Source: a virus
IMG/VR virus record: IMGVR_UViG_3300042338_000373
Span: 1-24,707 of that record
Length of the DNA stretch: 24,707 nucleotides
Direction: 5' to 3' (one strand)
The position numbers and the translations under genes were made by a program. This document shows positions 1 to 7,242 of this stretch, piece by piece (the stretch's first letter is position 1; the number at the start of each line of letters is the position of its first letter). The notes under the pieces are model-generated. The model ran no database searches, was not told the DNA's origin, and saw only the letters and a program-made list of their open reading frames with translations.

Positions 1-61
1 GGTCAGCCTTGTTCCATAGGTCAATGACATCTGTTGGTTTGGGTGGTTCCCAAGGTTTCAT
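1..61 (-). CDS. 5' end of an unknown gene running off the left edge
   Basis: Only the first 20 codons are visible, starting MKPWEPPKPTDVIDLW. The ATG overlaps the TGA of the preceding gene as ATGA (58-61), the same coupling seen throughout this leftward operon, and that overlap is the main reason to call it. In tailed phages the gene after the terminase cluster is often the portal protein, but 20 residues are too few to tell. Function unknown. Confidence 0.55.
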   Translation of the reverse strand, partial: MKPWEPPKPTDVIDLWNKAD

Positions 62-267
62 GGCCCTACGCCTTCAGTTGGTGATTGCCACGCTGTGCGT
101 GACCGGGGATCGACTTGTTCTTTCTTTGTTGACTTAGAGAATTTTTCGGCGGCGATAGCTGCTGATGGATTCTTTGCCAACAATAGATTAGTCAATCTAC
201 GGTTCTCGCGTAGTAACAACAGGACAATGCCCAGTAGGGCGACGAGGCTGAACGCTGCGAATATCAC
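58..267 (-). CDS. Small single-helix membrane protein
   Basis: A 69-residue protein whose N-terminus (about residues 2-20, FAAFSLVALLGIVLLLL) is a clear hydrophobic transmembrane segment, followed by a basic and polar tail (RENRR...KSTKKEQ). It starts at a GTG that overlaps the upstream TGA as GTGA (264-267), so it is translationally coupled to the CxxC protein before it. The topology is most likely N-out/C-in by the positive-inside rule. It sits in the terminase operon; a lysis or membrane-anchoring role is possible, but no family is recognised. Confidence 0.7.
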   Translation of the reverse strand: MIFAAFSLVALLGIVLLLLRENRRLTNLLLAKNPSAAIAAEKFSKSTKKEQVDPRSRTAWQSPTEGVGP

Positions 268-761
268 AGATCACCAACGAAATCAGTATCTATTTCGGGT
301 TTGGGGGTGTCTTCCCGACGAGGACGACCTCGCTTGCTGGTAAGGGGTGAACCTGCTACATCGGGCCGTGCGGAGCCTAACGGCGGATCATCCTCGTCGA
401 GTTGACTTGTAGGGCCTGCCTGCTCTACAGGTTGTGAGTCTACACCCACGATTGCTCCTGCGATTAAGGCTAGGCGTTCTTCTGCTATTTCTGCCCGGTC
501 ACCCATTTCTTTGGCGACTCGTTCCATTGCTGCGAATTCTCCGAAGCGACGCATTTCTACGGCACGGGCTGGTGCAACCATGCGAGCTAGTTCTAACGCA
601 CAGTCGGCACAAATATAAAGACGGGTGTTGGCTGACGGGTTTACGTCATCGGGATGGTTATGTCCGTCTAAGTCTAGTTCCATGTCAATAATGGGTTTTG
701 CGACCCCTCGACAGATCCAACAGCAACCTGGCAGATAATTGTAGTTGTCAACGATTCTCAT
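264..761 (-). CDS. CxxC zinc-binding-type protein downstream of terminase
   Basis: A protein of about 165 residues. Its N-terminal half carries two cysteine pairs, CCWIC near residues 13-17 and CADC near residue 51, spaced as in a zinc ribbon. The middle (RRFGEFAAMERVAKEMGD) looks helical, and the C-terminal third is low-complexity, acidic and proline-rich (DEDDPPLG, RGRPRRED). A longer start at 767 is possible, but the purine-rich GGAG lies directly against that ATG. GGAG is spaced 6 bases from the ATG at 761, which also forms a TAATG overlap with the terminase stop, so 761 is preferred. Similar zinc-ribbon proteins are common in actinophages; their function is unknown. A DNA- or protein-binding role is inferred from the metal site only. 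Confidence 0.75.
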   Translation of the reverse strand: MRIVDNYNYLPGCCWICRGVAKPIIDMELDLDGHNHPDDVNPSANTRLYICADCALELARMVAPARAVEMRRFGEFAAMERVAKEMGDRAEIAEERLALIAGAIVGVDSQPVEQAGPTSQLDEDDPPLGSARPDVAGSPLTSKRGRPRREDTPKPEIDTDFVGDL

Positions 762-2332
762 TACCATCTCCGCTTTTTTGTTTTGTCCAACTTCTCCATG
801 AACCTTTGTACTCTACCCTCTGCATCATATGTGGCGTGTTTATGTTTGCGGGTGATTTCATTGTACGGACGGCAGGCTAGCAGATATCGGAGTGCGTCTA
901 CTGCATGGTCTTCGTCGTCCGTGTCTACGTCTTCAACTTTGGTTTTGTCGTGGCGCATCGCGGGCAGGGTGCGGAGCAGATGCTCGCAAGTAGAGAAAAT
1001 TTTTAATTTTGGCTCATCGTTGATAACGCCTGGTTGTAGGTAGCGGTGGACGTTTTGCCATCCTGAGATACGGGCGTTTTTGGCTCGGCTGGTGGAGACT
1101 CCTAGTGAGTTGTATACGCCTGCGACGGTTTGTCCTAAGCCTTGGACGTTGCTGTATGTGGATGGGTCGATGACGGTGGCGGTGATGCGTTCGTTTTTGC
1201 CGTCGCTGGTTTTGGACATTTCTTTGATTTGCATGGCTTGTTGTGCTGCTGTCAGGTTTTTTTGGTATGCCTCTCGGTAGACGTAGCAGGTTCCGTCGGC
1301 CGGATCCCAGGCTCCCCATAGGCAGCAGTAGGGGTTTGCTGTTCCGAAGTCGATTCCTCGGTAGCGTGGCCATTCTGCTGGGATTTCAAATGGTGGTATG
1401 ACGTGGGTTTCTCTGTTGAATTCGGAGAAGTATTGCCCGGTGAAGGTGTCCCAGTCGCCTAACAGTTTTTGTTTGCGTTCTGTTTCGGGGAGCATGGATA
1501 GGTGCTTGCGGTATGTGGGGTCAATGTGGGGGTTGTCGTCCACGGTTGACGGTACGAACGCGACAATGAGGTGGTCGGTGGGGTCGTGGGGTATTTCTAG
1601 TTTGTCGATCTCTGCTGGGTCGTCGGGGAGTTCGACTCGGCGTACTACTTCGGGATTCTCAAATCCGTCGCGCACATCGTAAACAACAGCGTATTTGCCG
1701 TGCTGGGTGGGTTGTACCAGCATTTTGTATAGGAATGTGTGTCCACGGTCGCCAGGGTTGGTTGCGAACATAACGTGGGTTCTTACGCCTAGCGCAGTCA
1801 TTTTTCGGCTGGTTCGGAGTCGGCCCGACATCATGAGCATTTGGTAGGGGGTGAATTGGGTTGCTTCGTCGAAACCGATGAAGTCGTACTCGGCAGACAT
1901 ATATTGACCGACATCTTCGTCGCGGGCGCAGAATCCGTATTCGATGATTGATCCGTTGCCGTACCACCAGGCTTTGACGTTGTCAATGGATCGTAGGGCT
2001 GCATCCACGTTTAGTTGGGCGTATCGGACTTGAGATCGGATGATGAGTGATCGGCGTAGTTCGGGGAGCGCGGTACGCACTAGGAGTGTGCGGTGACCGG
2101 GGTATTTCTCTGATAGTTCGTGGGCGTGGTAGGCAAGCAGTTCGGATTTGCCACCACCAGCTGCGCCACCATAGAGCAACCAGTCAACCTTCTTGACGAG
2201 GGCGTGAGCTTTCTCTTGGCGTTTGTTGCCTGTCAGTTTCCATGCTTGTAGGTCAATCTCTAGCAGTCGAAGGTATTCGTCTTGTTCTGCACCTGTGAGT
2301 TGACCGAATTCGTCATCAGATAGGAAGTTCAT
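761..2332 (-). CDS. terL: Terminase large subunit (ATPase-nuclease packaging motor)
   Basis: A 523-residue large terminase that pumps DNA into the prohead and cuts the concatemer. The N-terminal ATPase has a Walker A at residues 55-63 (GGAAGGGKS), a Walker B at 151-156 (FIGFDE) and a coupling motif ATNPG at 190-194. The C-terminal RNase H-like nuclease shows acidic residues at D328 (GIDFG), D389 (VIDP) and D475/D479 (DEDHAVDAL). Length and motif order match the family. The start overlaps the preceding stop as ATGA (2329-2332), coupling it to the putative small subunit. All expected catalytic motifs are present, so it should be active. Confidence 0.97.
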   Translation of the reverse strand: MNFLSDDEFGQLTGAEQDEYLRLLEIDLQAWKLTGNKRQEKAHALVKKVDWLLYGGAAGGGKSELLAYHAHELSEKYPGHRTLLVRTALPELRRSLIIRSQVRYAQLNVDAALRSIDNVKAWWYGNGSIIEYGFCARDEDVGQYMSAEYDFIGFDEATQFTPYQMLMMSGRLRTSRKMTALGVRTHVMFATNPGDRGHTFLYKMLVQPTQHGKYAVVYDVRDGFENPEVVRRVELPDDPAEIDKLEIPHDPTDHLIVAFVPSTVDDNPHIDPTYRKHLSMLPETERKQKLLGDWDTFTGQYFSEFNRETHVIPPFEIPAEWPRYRGIDFGTANPYCCLWGAWDPADGTCYVYREAYQKNLTAAQQAMQIKEMSKTSDGKNERITATVIDPSTYSNVQGLGQTVAGVYNSLGVSTSRAKNARISGWQNVHRYLQPGVINDEPKLKIFSTCEHLLRTLPAMRHDKTKVEDVDTDDEDHAVDALRYLLACRPYNEITRKHKHATYDAEGRVQRFMEKLDKTKKRRW

Positions 2333-2883
2333 CCGTTTTGGCCGTCTCCAATGGCTCGCAACCCAGCCTCGACACGGGCTTTGGCTTCTGATCTTAACTC
2401 TTCTAGGCGTGACAGACGGTCTTCGGGGTTGCCGGTACGGTTCTCGTTGATTGTTGTTGCTTGGCCTGACTCCAACCTGAGGATGTCATACCAAATCTTC
2501 GCCACCTTTGTGGCTTCTTCGGCTGACTTAATCTCCCATTCGTTGCTAACTAGGCGTAAACCGAGGTCAACAATGATGGATTGAGCCAATTTGGGCAGTA
2601 TTTCCCGTGATGCGACCCCTGAAGCGAGCAGATCTTGCCCTAAAGCCTTTAATTGTTCGGCTGACTTGCGTCGTTCTTCTTTTTCCAGCACCTTTTTGAC
2701 CCGAACTTCTTCAATGTCGGCTGCACGGTGCGCTCTTTTGGCTTGTTGAGCCTCGCCTTTAGAAATAACGACGATCTCATCCATGTCTTCGACCACTCTT
2801 GTGGACTTAGCCTGAGTCGGACGGCGACCTTTGATACCTTCAATGATGTCATCTGCGTCATCGAACGCTTTACGCATCGTCAT
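2329..2883 (-). CDS. Putative terminase small subunit
   Basis: A 184-residue, charged, mostly helical protein ending four bases inside the terminase large subunit start. Small terminases usually occupy this position and bind the packaging site to load the motor. No helix-turn-helix can be assigned with certainty. Residues about 50-90 (KRAHRAADIEEVRVKKVLEKEERRK, given here in pieces: KRAHRAADIEE, VRVKKVLEKEERRK) and the C-terminal region (RLSRLEELRSEAKARVEAG) look coiled-coil, as expected for an oligomer. A longer start at 2925 exists, but the ATG at 2883 makes an ATGA overlap with the upstream stop and is preferred. The call rests on position and general character, not on sequence recognition. 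Confidence 0.55.
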   Translation of the reverse strand: MTMRKAFDDADDIIEGIKGRRPTQAKSTRVVEDMDEIVVISKGEAQQAKRAHRAADIEEVRVKKVLEKEERRKSAEQLKALGQDLLASGVASREILPKLAQSIIVDLGLRLVSNEWEIKSAEEATKVAKIWYDILRLESGQATTINENRTGNPEDRLSRLEELRSEAKARVEAGLRAIGDGQNG

Positions 2884-3164
2884 ATAAGGTCTTTGCCCGA
2901 TGTCAGGTCGTGAAGGGTGGCCCAAATCTGCATTGCGAGCGAACCAACCGACTGCGTAGCAACCATTTCGCCTGCCGTCAACGAATTCACGTCATAAGAA
3001 CGCTCCGCAAGCTCGACAATGTGCGCTGCCGCACAGAAAGCTGCCTTACACATATCGGGTGTTAGGAAGATCCCGGCGGACTCCAACGCAAACCGAGCCT
3101 GGGCGACCAGCGCATCGTTACCTAATCTTGTAACAGTTTGCATCAAATCATCAACAGTTGCCAT
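2880..3164 (-). CDS. Unknown small helical protein, first gene of terminase operon
   Basis: A 94-residue alanine-rich protein (MATVDDLMQTVTRLG...) that looks all-helical, with a moderately hydrophobic centre containing CKAAFCAAAHIVELAE. The ATG at 3164 has a good ribosome site, GGGAG, six bases upstream; the longer TTG-initiated form (3176) would bury it. It is the first gene of the leftward terminase operon and overlaps the next gene by ATGA. No family is recognised. Its place before a putative small terminase would fit a packaging or regulatory protein, but nothing in the sequence shows this. Confidence 0.7.
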   Translation of the reverse strand: MATVDDLMQTVTRLGNDALVAQARFALESAGIFLTPDMCKAAFCAAAHIVELAERSYDVNSLTAGEMVATQSVGSLAMQIWATLHDLTSGKDLI

Positions 3165-4118
3165 ATCTTCTCCCAAATAAACTTTGTCCTGTTACAAAAA
3201 CTGACCTTATCACCATACAGCCCCATGGTATTGTCATGTCACCGAACTTACGAAGCTGGTCATGTCGGGATGACACACCAGCGGAACTCGCCCGTAGTAA
3301 GCCTGTCTAACCAGGAGCGTAGGGACATTGTGACCTGAAAGGGGGTTCGGATCCCATGCATAGAGTCAAGCCGACAGTCGAATCGGATGCCAGCTAGTAA
3401 GCCGTGGGTAGGTAGTTAATATATGAAACGAGTGAACATCGATAAGGTTCGGGAGTTGGTACGGTGTAGGGCCGCCAACGGTAGGGCATTGGGGCAGACC
3501 GAAAGGTCTGAGACAAAGTTAAAGTCACCGATGTGACAACACACGGATGACAACAACGAACTTCGACAGCCACGCTGGCGATGGTGAGGCGTTAGCCGCC
3601 AACGGCGGAACATCCCTTGACCTACCAACATCGAAGATGCCAAGCCCCCGGCAAGGACACCCCTTTCAAAAAGGTCGAAAAATACGGGAGAGTGAACAAG
3701 AAGGGGGGGGTGGGGCCCCCCTAGGGGTGCGGGGTGGGGTGTGTGGTTGGTGGGCAAGGTCATCGGCAGGTGATGGGGATACGGGCAACGGCCACCGAAC
3801 CGACAGCGAACCGAACCAGGGACGGGCCACGGCCACGGGCCACCAGGTGAACCAGGAGACGCACACCAGGGCAACGACCTGCCGCCCTCGCGGGCTCGGT
3901 TGCCACCAATACCAACGGCCGCAACTAGCCATGCTTACCGACAGCGACGGCCACCACGGGCCACGAATTCGGCCGCATAGTTTCGGGTTGGTTTGGCCTG
4001 GCGAATGGTTGCCAGATGGTCGGGGGTTAATGCTTGATCGGTGGCGGTGGCGTGTATAGAATCGGGGTTGCGGGTCCGTGCGGGCTCGTCCGTTTCGGCG
4101 GTCAACAGTTAGGGGTCA
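3165..4118. other. Gene-free region between divergent operons, with G-tracts and hairpins
   Basis: About 950 bases separate the leftward terminase operon from the rightward 4119-6978 operon. Open frames exist on both strands but have low-complexity translations, no ribosome sites and no recognisable protein, so they are treated as chance. Visible structure: a GNRA hairpin GACCGAAAGGTC, a nearby hairpin GTCAC-CGAT-GTGAC (about 3498-3538), a repeated 11-mer GCCGCCAACGG (3471-3481 and 3595-3605), a run of G-tracts (3703-3739), and six copies of GGCCAC between about 3790 and 3970. The right end holds the rightward promoter. A leftward promoter for the terminase operon must lie near 3180-3260, but no strong match was found. 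A structured non-coding RNA is possible and unproven. Confidence 0.6.
4034..4062 (+). promoter_or_regulatory. Sigma70-type promoter for the 4119-6978 operon
   Basis: The -35 TTGATC (4034-4039) and -10 TAGAAT (4057-4062) are separated by exactly 17 bases. The predicted transcription start is near 4069, giving a leader of about 50 bases before the first gene. It points rightward and stands just upstream of the first gene of the operon, with no competing promoter between. Confidence 0.7.
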
Positions 4119-4634
4119 ATGATGAAAGATATGTCGGTTCATTTCTCCAATATGGGGAACTTGGCGCAGGCTTTGGCCGCGCATTATGGCGGCGCGGCCG
4201 TCTGCAATATGGGCAAGGCGGGAAATGTTGCTTCGTCGGCGTGGCACGTCTCGGTTGATGGTGAGCGTCTCGTGACGTTGTGTGATAACGGGTTGAATCC
4301 GATCTGGTTGTTTGTTGGCCAGAAGGCGGCGATGTCTCGCGATGTGTGGATGCTTAGCGAAGCGGTGTCGTTCATTGATCTAGCGAGCGAGGCTTCGGAA
4401 GATGTTGGTCGTGTCATGTCTGACGATGGTGTCACGTTCCAGTACTCGGTTGAGTATTGGGTGACCATTCGAGGCGGCGAAGTTGTCAGCGATTCAAAAG
4501 ATGCTGAATTCATTGGTGTTTTTAATGCTGAGACTTTGGAAGATCTGACCGGGGAGGATCTAGATCTAGTTGTCAATGCGTACGGCCCGATAGCGGATGC
4601 ACGCGCTGAACGTGACATGGGGTTGTCGTCGTGA
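4119..4634 (+). CDS. Unknown acidic protein, first gene of rightward operon
   Basis: A protein of about 171 residues, acidic toward the C-terminus (ETLEDLTGEDLDLVV). The N-terminal part resembles a small alpha/beta fold: a predicted helix (NLAQALAAHYGG) followed by strands (SAWHVSVDGERLVTL). There are two adjacent ATGs, 4119 and 4122; AGGGG (4111-4115) is 3 bases from the first and 6 from the second, so the second may be the true start. It is the first gene after the 4034-4062 promoter and overlaps the next gene as GTGA. No family is recognised. Confidence 0.75.
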   Translation: MMKDMSVHFSNMGNLAQALAAHYGGAAVCNMGKAGNVASSAWHVSVDGERLVTLCDNGLNPIWLFVGQKAAMSRDVWMLSEAVSFIDLASEASEDVGRVMSDDGVTFQYSVEYWVTIRGGEVVSDSKDAEFIGVFNAETLEDLTGEDLDLVVNAYGPIADARAERDMGLSS

Positions 4635-4822
4635 CGTTGTTTTTGATAGTTCATCCAGGAACGGAAACGATCTTGAACGCTCACGAATGTTTCATGGTTG
4701 ACATTGACTCATTAGACGATCATGACAGCGCGGTGCTTGCGTCGTTGGATGATGACGAATACTTAGATAACGCGGCCGTGGTTGAGATCGTGACGCGTTG
4801 CGGTCGGGCGGTTGTTGGTTGA
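4631..4822 (+). CDS. Small acidic unknown protein
   Basis: A 63-residue, strongly acidic protein (central DIDSLDDHDSAVLASLDDDEY) with two cysteines. The GTG start overlaps the previous stop (GTGA, 4631-4634), so it is coupled to that gene. The net negative charge would suit a protein-binding or DNA-mimic role, but that is speculation. No family is recognised. Confidence 0.65.
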   Translation: MTLFLIVHPGTETILNAHECFMVDIDSLDDHDSAVLASLDDDEYLDNAAVVEIVTRCGRAVVG

Positions 4823-4829
4823 TCGTTCA

Positions 4830-4872
4830 GCGCGGCCCTGGGGGCTTGTTCGGGTTCAATTCCTGACCGCGC
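4830..4872 (+). other. tRNA-like acceptor plus T-arm minihelix in an intergenic gap
   Basis: The gap between two operon genes contains a 5-bp stem with a 7-base loop TTCAATT (stem 4850-4854 with 4862-4866). It satisfies the usual tRNA T-arm invariants (G53, T54, T55, C56, purine 57, A58, pyrimidine 60, C61). It is flanked by GCGCGG (4830-4835) and CCGCGC (4867-4872), which pair like an acceptor stem. Only 14 bases lie where a D-arm and anticodon arm should be, so this is not a normal tRNA. It may be a tRNA remnant, a tRNA-like RNA hairpin, a tRNA-derived attachment core, or chance. Confidence 0.35.
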
Positions 4873-4917
4873 ACTACTCGCCCAACGGGGGCGGGTTCAA
4901 TGAATAAAGGGGTAATG

Positions 4918-5202
4918 ATGAGAGTTCAAGTAACTAGAAGAATCACGGCGGGGGCGGTGGTCATGTACGAGGTTGACGTGTACGAGGTCGCGTCTCTTGA
5001 GATGTGCAACATGGCCACGGCTTCGGCCGATGTTTTTTCGTCGGTCGTTTCGTTAGAAGACATCTACGAACAAGTCACGAACGGCGAATGGATCAAGGGC
5101 CATTTAGAGGCGACACAATTTGACTCTGACGGTGTCGGTATTTATGCCGATTTAGACGGCGAACAACTAGACGAGGTTGTACGGGTTGAGGTGTTCGGAT
5201 GA
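4918..5202 (+). CDS. Unknown small beta-rich protein
   Basis: A protein of about 94 residues beginning MRVQVTRRITAGAVV. The alternation of hydrophobic and charged residues (VMYEVDVYEVASLEM, EVVRVEVF) suggests a mostly beta fold, and it is acidic. Three in-frame starts exist at 4900, 4915 and 4918. AAAGGGG at 4905-4911 is optimally spaced only for 4918, so that start is used. It overlaps the next gene by ATGA. No family is recognised. Confidence 0.7.
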   Translation: MRVQVTRRITAGAVVMYEVDVYEVASLEMCNMATASADVFSSVVSLEDIYEQVTNGEWIKGHLEATQFDSDGVGIYADLDGEQLDEVVRVEVFG

Positions 5203-5549
5203 ACGAGCCAACGTTTAGTTATCTATCCAATGGGACCTATGTTCAAGACATACCAGGCGGTTACATAGAACTACCGCGGCCCGATGAAAGCGGCCCGACA
5301 CAAACAGAGCGTGACGCGGCCCGATGGAATGCGTTTATGAGTACGCCCATTCAGAATGGGTCATCGTGGGCGCGGGCCGTCGTGGCTCCTCGTCTCGTGG
5401 CGTGTGCTTCGTGTGAGAACGTCGGCGCGCCCGATGTGTTTCTTGATGTTCGTATTGCGGCTGTCGTTCCGTGGGATGTCATGGGCGACCCTCGTTCGTT
5501 CGCTTTTGTTTGCGATGAATGCGCGAGCGGTTCGGCGGTGGTGTTGTGA
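5199..5549 (+). CDS. Small CxxC zinc-binding-type protein
   Basis: A 116-residue protein with two cysteine pairs in its second half, CASC near residue 70 and CDEC near residue 107, giving a probable four-cysteine zinc ribbon. The first half is polar with a proline-rich stretch (IELPRPDESGPTQ). The start overlaps the upstream gene as ATGA (5199-5202), and the stop overlaps the next GTG (GTGA, 5546-5549), so it lies inside one translationally coupled series. No function is recognised. Confidence 0.72.
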   Translation: MNEPTFSYLSNGTYVQDIPGGYIELPRPDESGPTQTERDAARWNAFMSTPIQNGSSWARAVVAPRLVACASCENVGAPDVFLDVRIAAVVPWDVMGDPRSFAFVCDECASGSAVVL

Positions 5550-6562
5550 CTACCTCGAAAAAAGCTTCAGAAATTAGGCCATCTAGCAGGGCTTTTACGG
5601 CGAGTCTGACCGGGGTCGGCGGCGGCGTTGGTGTCGTGTGTCGTTGCGGTGTGTCGCTTCGGTTCATGCTTCACCATGACGCGAAGACAGCCCCATTAGT
5701 AGCGATCAAGGCGAACGGGTCCGCGTCGGCGTTAATCCCTAACGCGTTCCCGTTGCCCGTCGGGCCGCTTGATATGGGCGGTTCGTGTGACGCGACAACG
5801 GCGGCGTGTGTTGACTGTTACGCGGCGAACCTTGAGAGTCTCTACAGCAATTTCGGGCGGGGTGCTTCGGCCAACCTTGCGAACCTTGAACACTTGAAAG
5901 CGTGCGGCGGTCAACGTGCTGTCGTGGCCGCGTTGGTTGCGTGCGTTCAACATTCCGAGAGTCAACAACGGGCGCGGGGTGTTGCGCGGCCGTCGTTCCG
6001 TTGGCATTCGGGCGGCGACATTTTCGCGGCCTGGTATGGGCGCGCAATTCGTGCGGCCGTCGTGGCTTCGCCAGGTGTGGCCCATTGGATTTATACGCGC
6101 GACGCGGTCAAGGTCAAGAGCCTGCTGCCCGTGCCCGATAACTTGCGGGTCATGTTGTCGGCGGACTCGGAGAACGTCGCCAGGATGGCCAGGGCGGGCT
6201 ACAAACTCGGTTTGCCGCTTGCCATGCTTGCGGACAATCAAGCGCACGCTGTCGCATTGTGGGCCCGTGCTGCGGCCGCTGCTCCCGTGGTTGCTCCCAT
6301 TGAATGCCCCGCAACGGGCAAGTATGCGCGAGATGGTCAAGGCGTGGCGGCTCATGTCGTCGGCCCTGATCGGCGGCGGTCGTCGGCCGTGCGTGGCGGG
6401 TCGGGCGTTGGTGCGTGCGTTGCGTGCCTCGTGTGTTTGCCCGTGGGCCGTGTTCGTGGCGTGACGTTCTTGTTGCATGGTGGCAAGAATCGCGGCGCGT
6501 CTGCGGGTCGTCTCGGTGCGGCCGTGGCCGTTCGTGTACGTCGTGCGGCGGTGGTGTCGTGA
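5546..6562 (+). CDS. GP88-like cysteine-cluster protein
   Basis: A protein of 338 residues resembling the actinophage 'gene product 88' family, whose function is not established. Visible hallmarks (numbered from the GTG at 5546): C81, C88 and C91 in SCDATTAACVDCYA; the block FRWHSGGDIF at 151-160; a YTR segment near 183-185; C254; and a C-x2-C-x2-C cluster at 291/294/297. The cysteine arrangement could bind a metal or an iron-sulfur cluster, perhaps as in radical-SAM-like phage proteins; that is inference. The GTG start overlaps the previous stop (GTGA); an in-frame ATG at 5519 would overlap the previous gene by 31 bases. The first 25 residues are encoded within a 45-bp repeat that recurs just after the gene. 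Confidence 0.72.
   Translation: MTTSKKASEIRPSSRAFTASLTGVGGGVGVVCRCGVSLRFMLHHDAKTAPLVAIKANGSASALIPNAFPLPVGPLDMGGSCDATTAACVDCYAANLESLYSNFGRGASANLANLEHLKACGGQRAVVAALVACVQHSESQQRARGVARPSFRWHSGGDIFAAWYGRAIRAAVVASPGVAHWIYTRDAVKVKSLLPVPDNLRVMLSADSENVARMARAGYKLGLPLAMLADNQAHAVALWARAAAAAPVVAPIECPATGKYARDGQGVAAHVVGPDRRRSSAVRGGSGVGACVACLVCLPVGRVRGVTFLLHGGKNRGASAGRLGAAVAVRVRRAAVVS
5575..5619 (+). repeat. 45-bp direct repeat, left copy
   Basis: A perfect 45-bp match to 6591-6635, 1,016 bp away. This copy encodes residues 11-25 of the GP88-like protein (RPSSRAFTASLTGVG). The repeat reading phase is identical in both copies. Confidence 0.95.
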
Positions 6563-6654
6563 ACACACATTCGAAGCACGCACGAAAAACTAGGCCATCT
6601 AGCAGGGCTTTTACGGCGAGTCTGACCGGGGTCGGTTCGGCGGTGGCGTTGTGA
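6559..6654 (+). CDS. 31-residue peptide mirroring the GP88-like N-terminus
   Basis: A short frame starting at a GTG that overlaps the GP88-like stop (GTGA, 6559-6562) and ending at a TGA. Its central segment RPSSRAFTASLTGVG is identical to residues 11-25 of the preceding protein because both are encoded by the 45-bp repeat in the same phase. It may be a real coupled peptide, or the scar of a duplication in which the rest of a second copy was lost. The coupling and frame conservation favour something more than chance; no function can be given. Confidence 0.45.
   Translation: MNTHSKHARKTRPSSRAFTASLTGVGSAVAL
6591..6635 (+). repeat. 45-bp direct repeat, right copy
   Basis: A perfect copy of 5575-5619. 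Together the two copies bracket nearly the whole GP88-like gene; recombination between them would remove 1,016 bp and leave a single short in-frame peptide gene. Confidence 0.95.
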
Positions 6655-6705
6655 TCGTGTTCGCGTGTTGGGTTTGTTGGGTGTGTGCCGTGGTGGTGGT
6701 GTGCC

Positions 6706-6978
6706 GTGACTGACCGTGTGGACTTGCTCCCGTGTGCCGTGTCTAAATACGACCATAACCACAAACACTCGGCGCGCTGTCTGCCCGTGGTGGCCCGACA
6801 CCTGCCACCGCTCCGCCCAGGTTGGTCGTGGGGTTGGGGTCGCTCCCGTGGCGGTTGGTCCGTGTGGATGGATTACCCAGGCGGGCGGGCCTGGTTGGTT
6901 GGGCTCCCCACGTGCACCAGGGCGGCCGACCTAGTCGTCGTCGTTTGGGCGTATGTACTCGGGTCCCGACACAATTGA
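6706..6978 (+). CDS. Possible small Trp/Gly/Arg-rich protein
   Basis: A 90-residue open frame starting at a GTG (MTDRVDLLPCAVSKYDHN...). It is rich in Trp, Gly and Arg in the middle and hydrophobic near the end (ADLVVVVWAYVLG). It ends 12 bases before a strong terminator, as expected for the last gene of the operon. Against it: no good ribosome site, a 51-base gap to the previous frame, and GC-rich sequence that keeps several frames open. Alternative start at 6685. Treated as possible only. Confidence 0.4.
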   Translation: MTDRVDLLPCAVSKYDHNHKHSARCLPVVARHLPPLRPGWSWGWGRSRGGWSVWMDYPGGRAWLVGLPTCTRAADLVVVVWAYVLGSRHN

Positions 6979-6990
6979 CCCGACAACATT

Positions 6991-7025
6991 GGGGCCGCCT
7001 CCGAATGGGGGCGGCCCCTTTTTTT
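6991..7025 (+). terminator. Rho-independent terminator of the rightward operon
   Basis: A 12-base-pair stem (one G-T pair) with a GAAT loop (6991-7002 pairing with 7007-7018) is followed directly by seven T residues. It ends the operon that begins at the 4034-4062 promoter. It is not bidirectional, since no T-tract lies on the other side. The 217 bases from here to the recombinase-like gene hold no recognised gene. Confidence 0.95.
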
Positions 7026-7242
7026 ATTTCCCGATTCAAAGCTTCAACTACACTTTTCCGAAAACGGGCGGGCGGAACAGGTCCTACCGAGAACCCACCA
7101 ACCCCGGCGGGCGGCCGGACCACCAAAAATTCCTGGGTGTGGGGTAGATCTGATTGCTTACCGTCAAAATATTTTCGCATTTGTGGGGTCGATGGGCGGT
7201 TTTGGGGTGAATAAATGGGTTTTGGTGTGGTAAACATTGTTT

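Noticed and set aside
3176-3260. A promoter for the terminase operon built from ATGACA or GTGACA and TATGGT-like boxes
   Set aside because: Spacing is 14 or 19 bases and the -10 is poor, so no promoter is called.
3330-3360. A GGTTCGGATCC string resembling a tRNA T-arm
   Set aside because: A58 is replaced by G and the stem has a mismatch; no acceptor, D or anticodon arm pairs nearby.
3547-4059. Open frames on both strands within the gene-free region, up to about 170 codons
   Set aside because: Low-complexity translations, no ribosome sites, strong overlap on opposite strands and G-tract content; these are chance frames in GC-rich DNA.
5479-6764. Long minus-strand frames opposite the GP88-like gene, two of which share a PTPVRLAVKALLDGL peptide
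   Set aside because: The shared peptide is only the reverse translation of the 45-bp direct repeat; the plus-strand gene has the motifs and the coupling.
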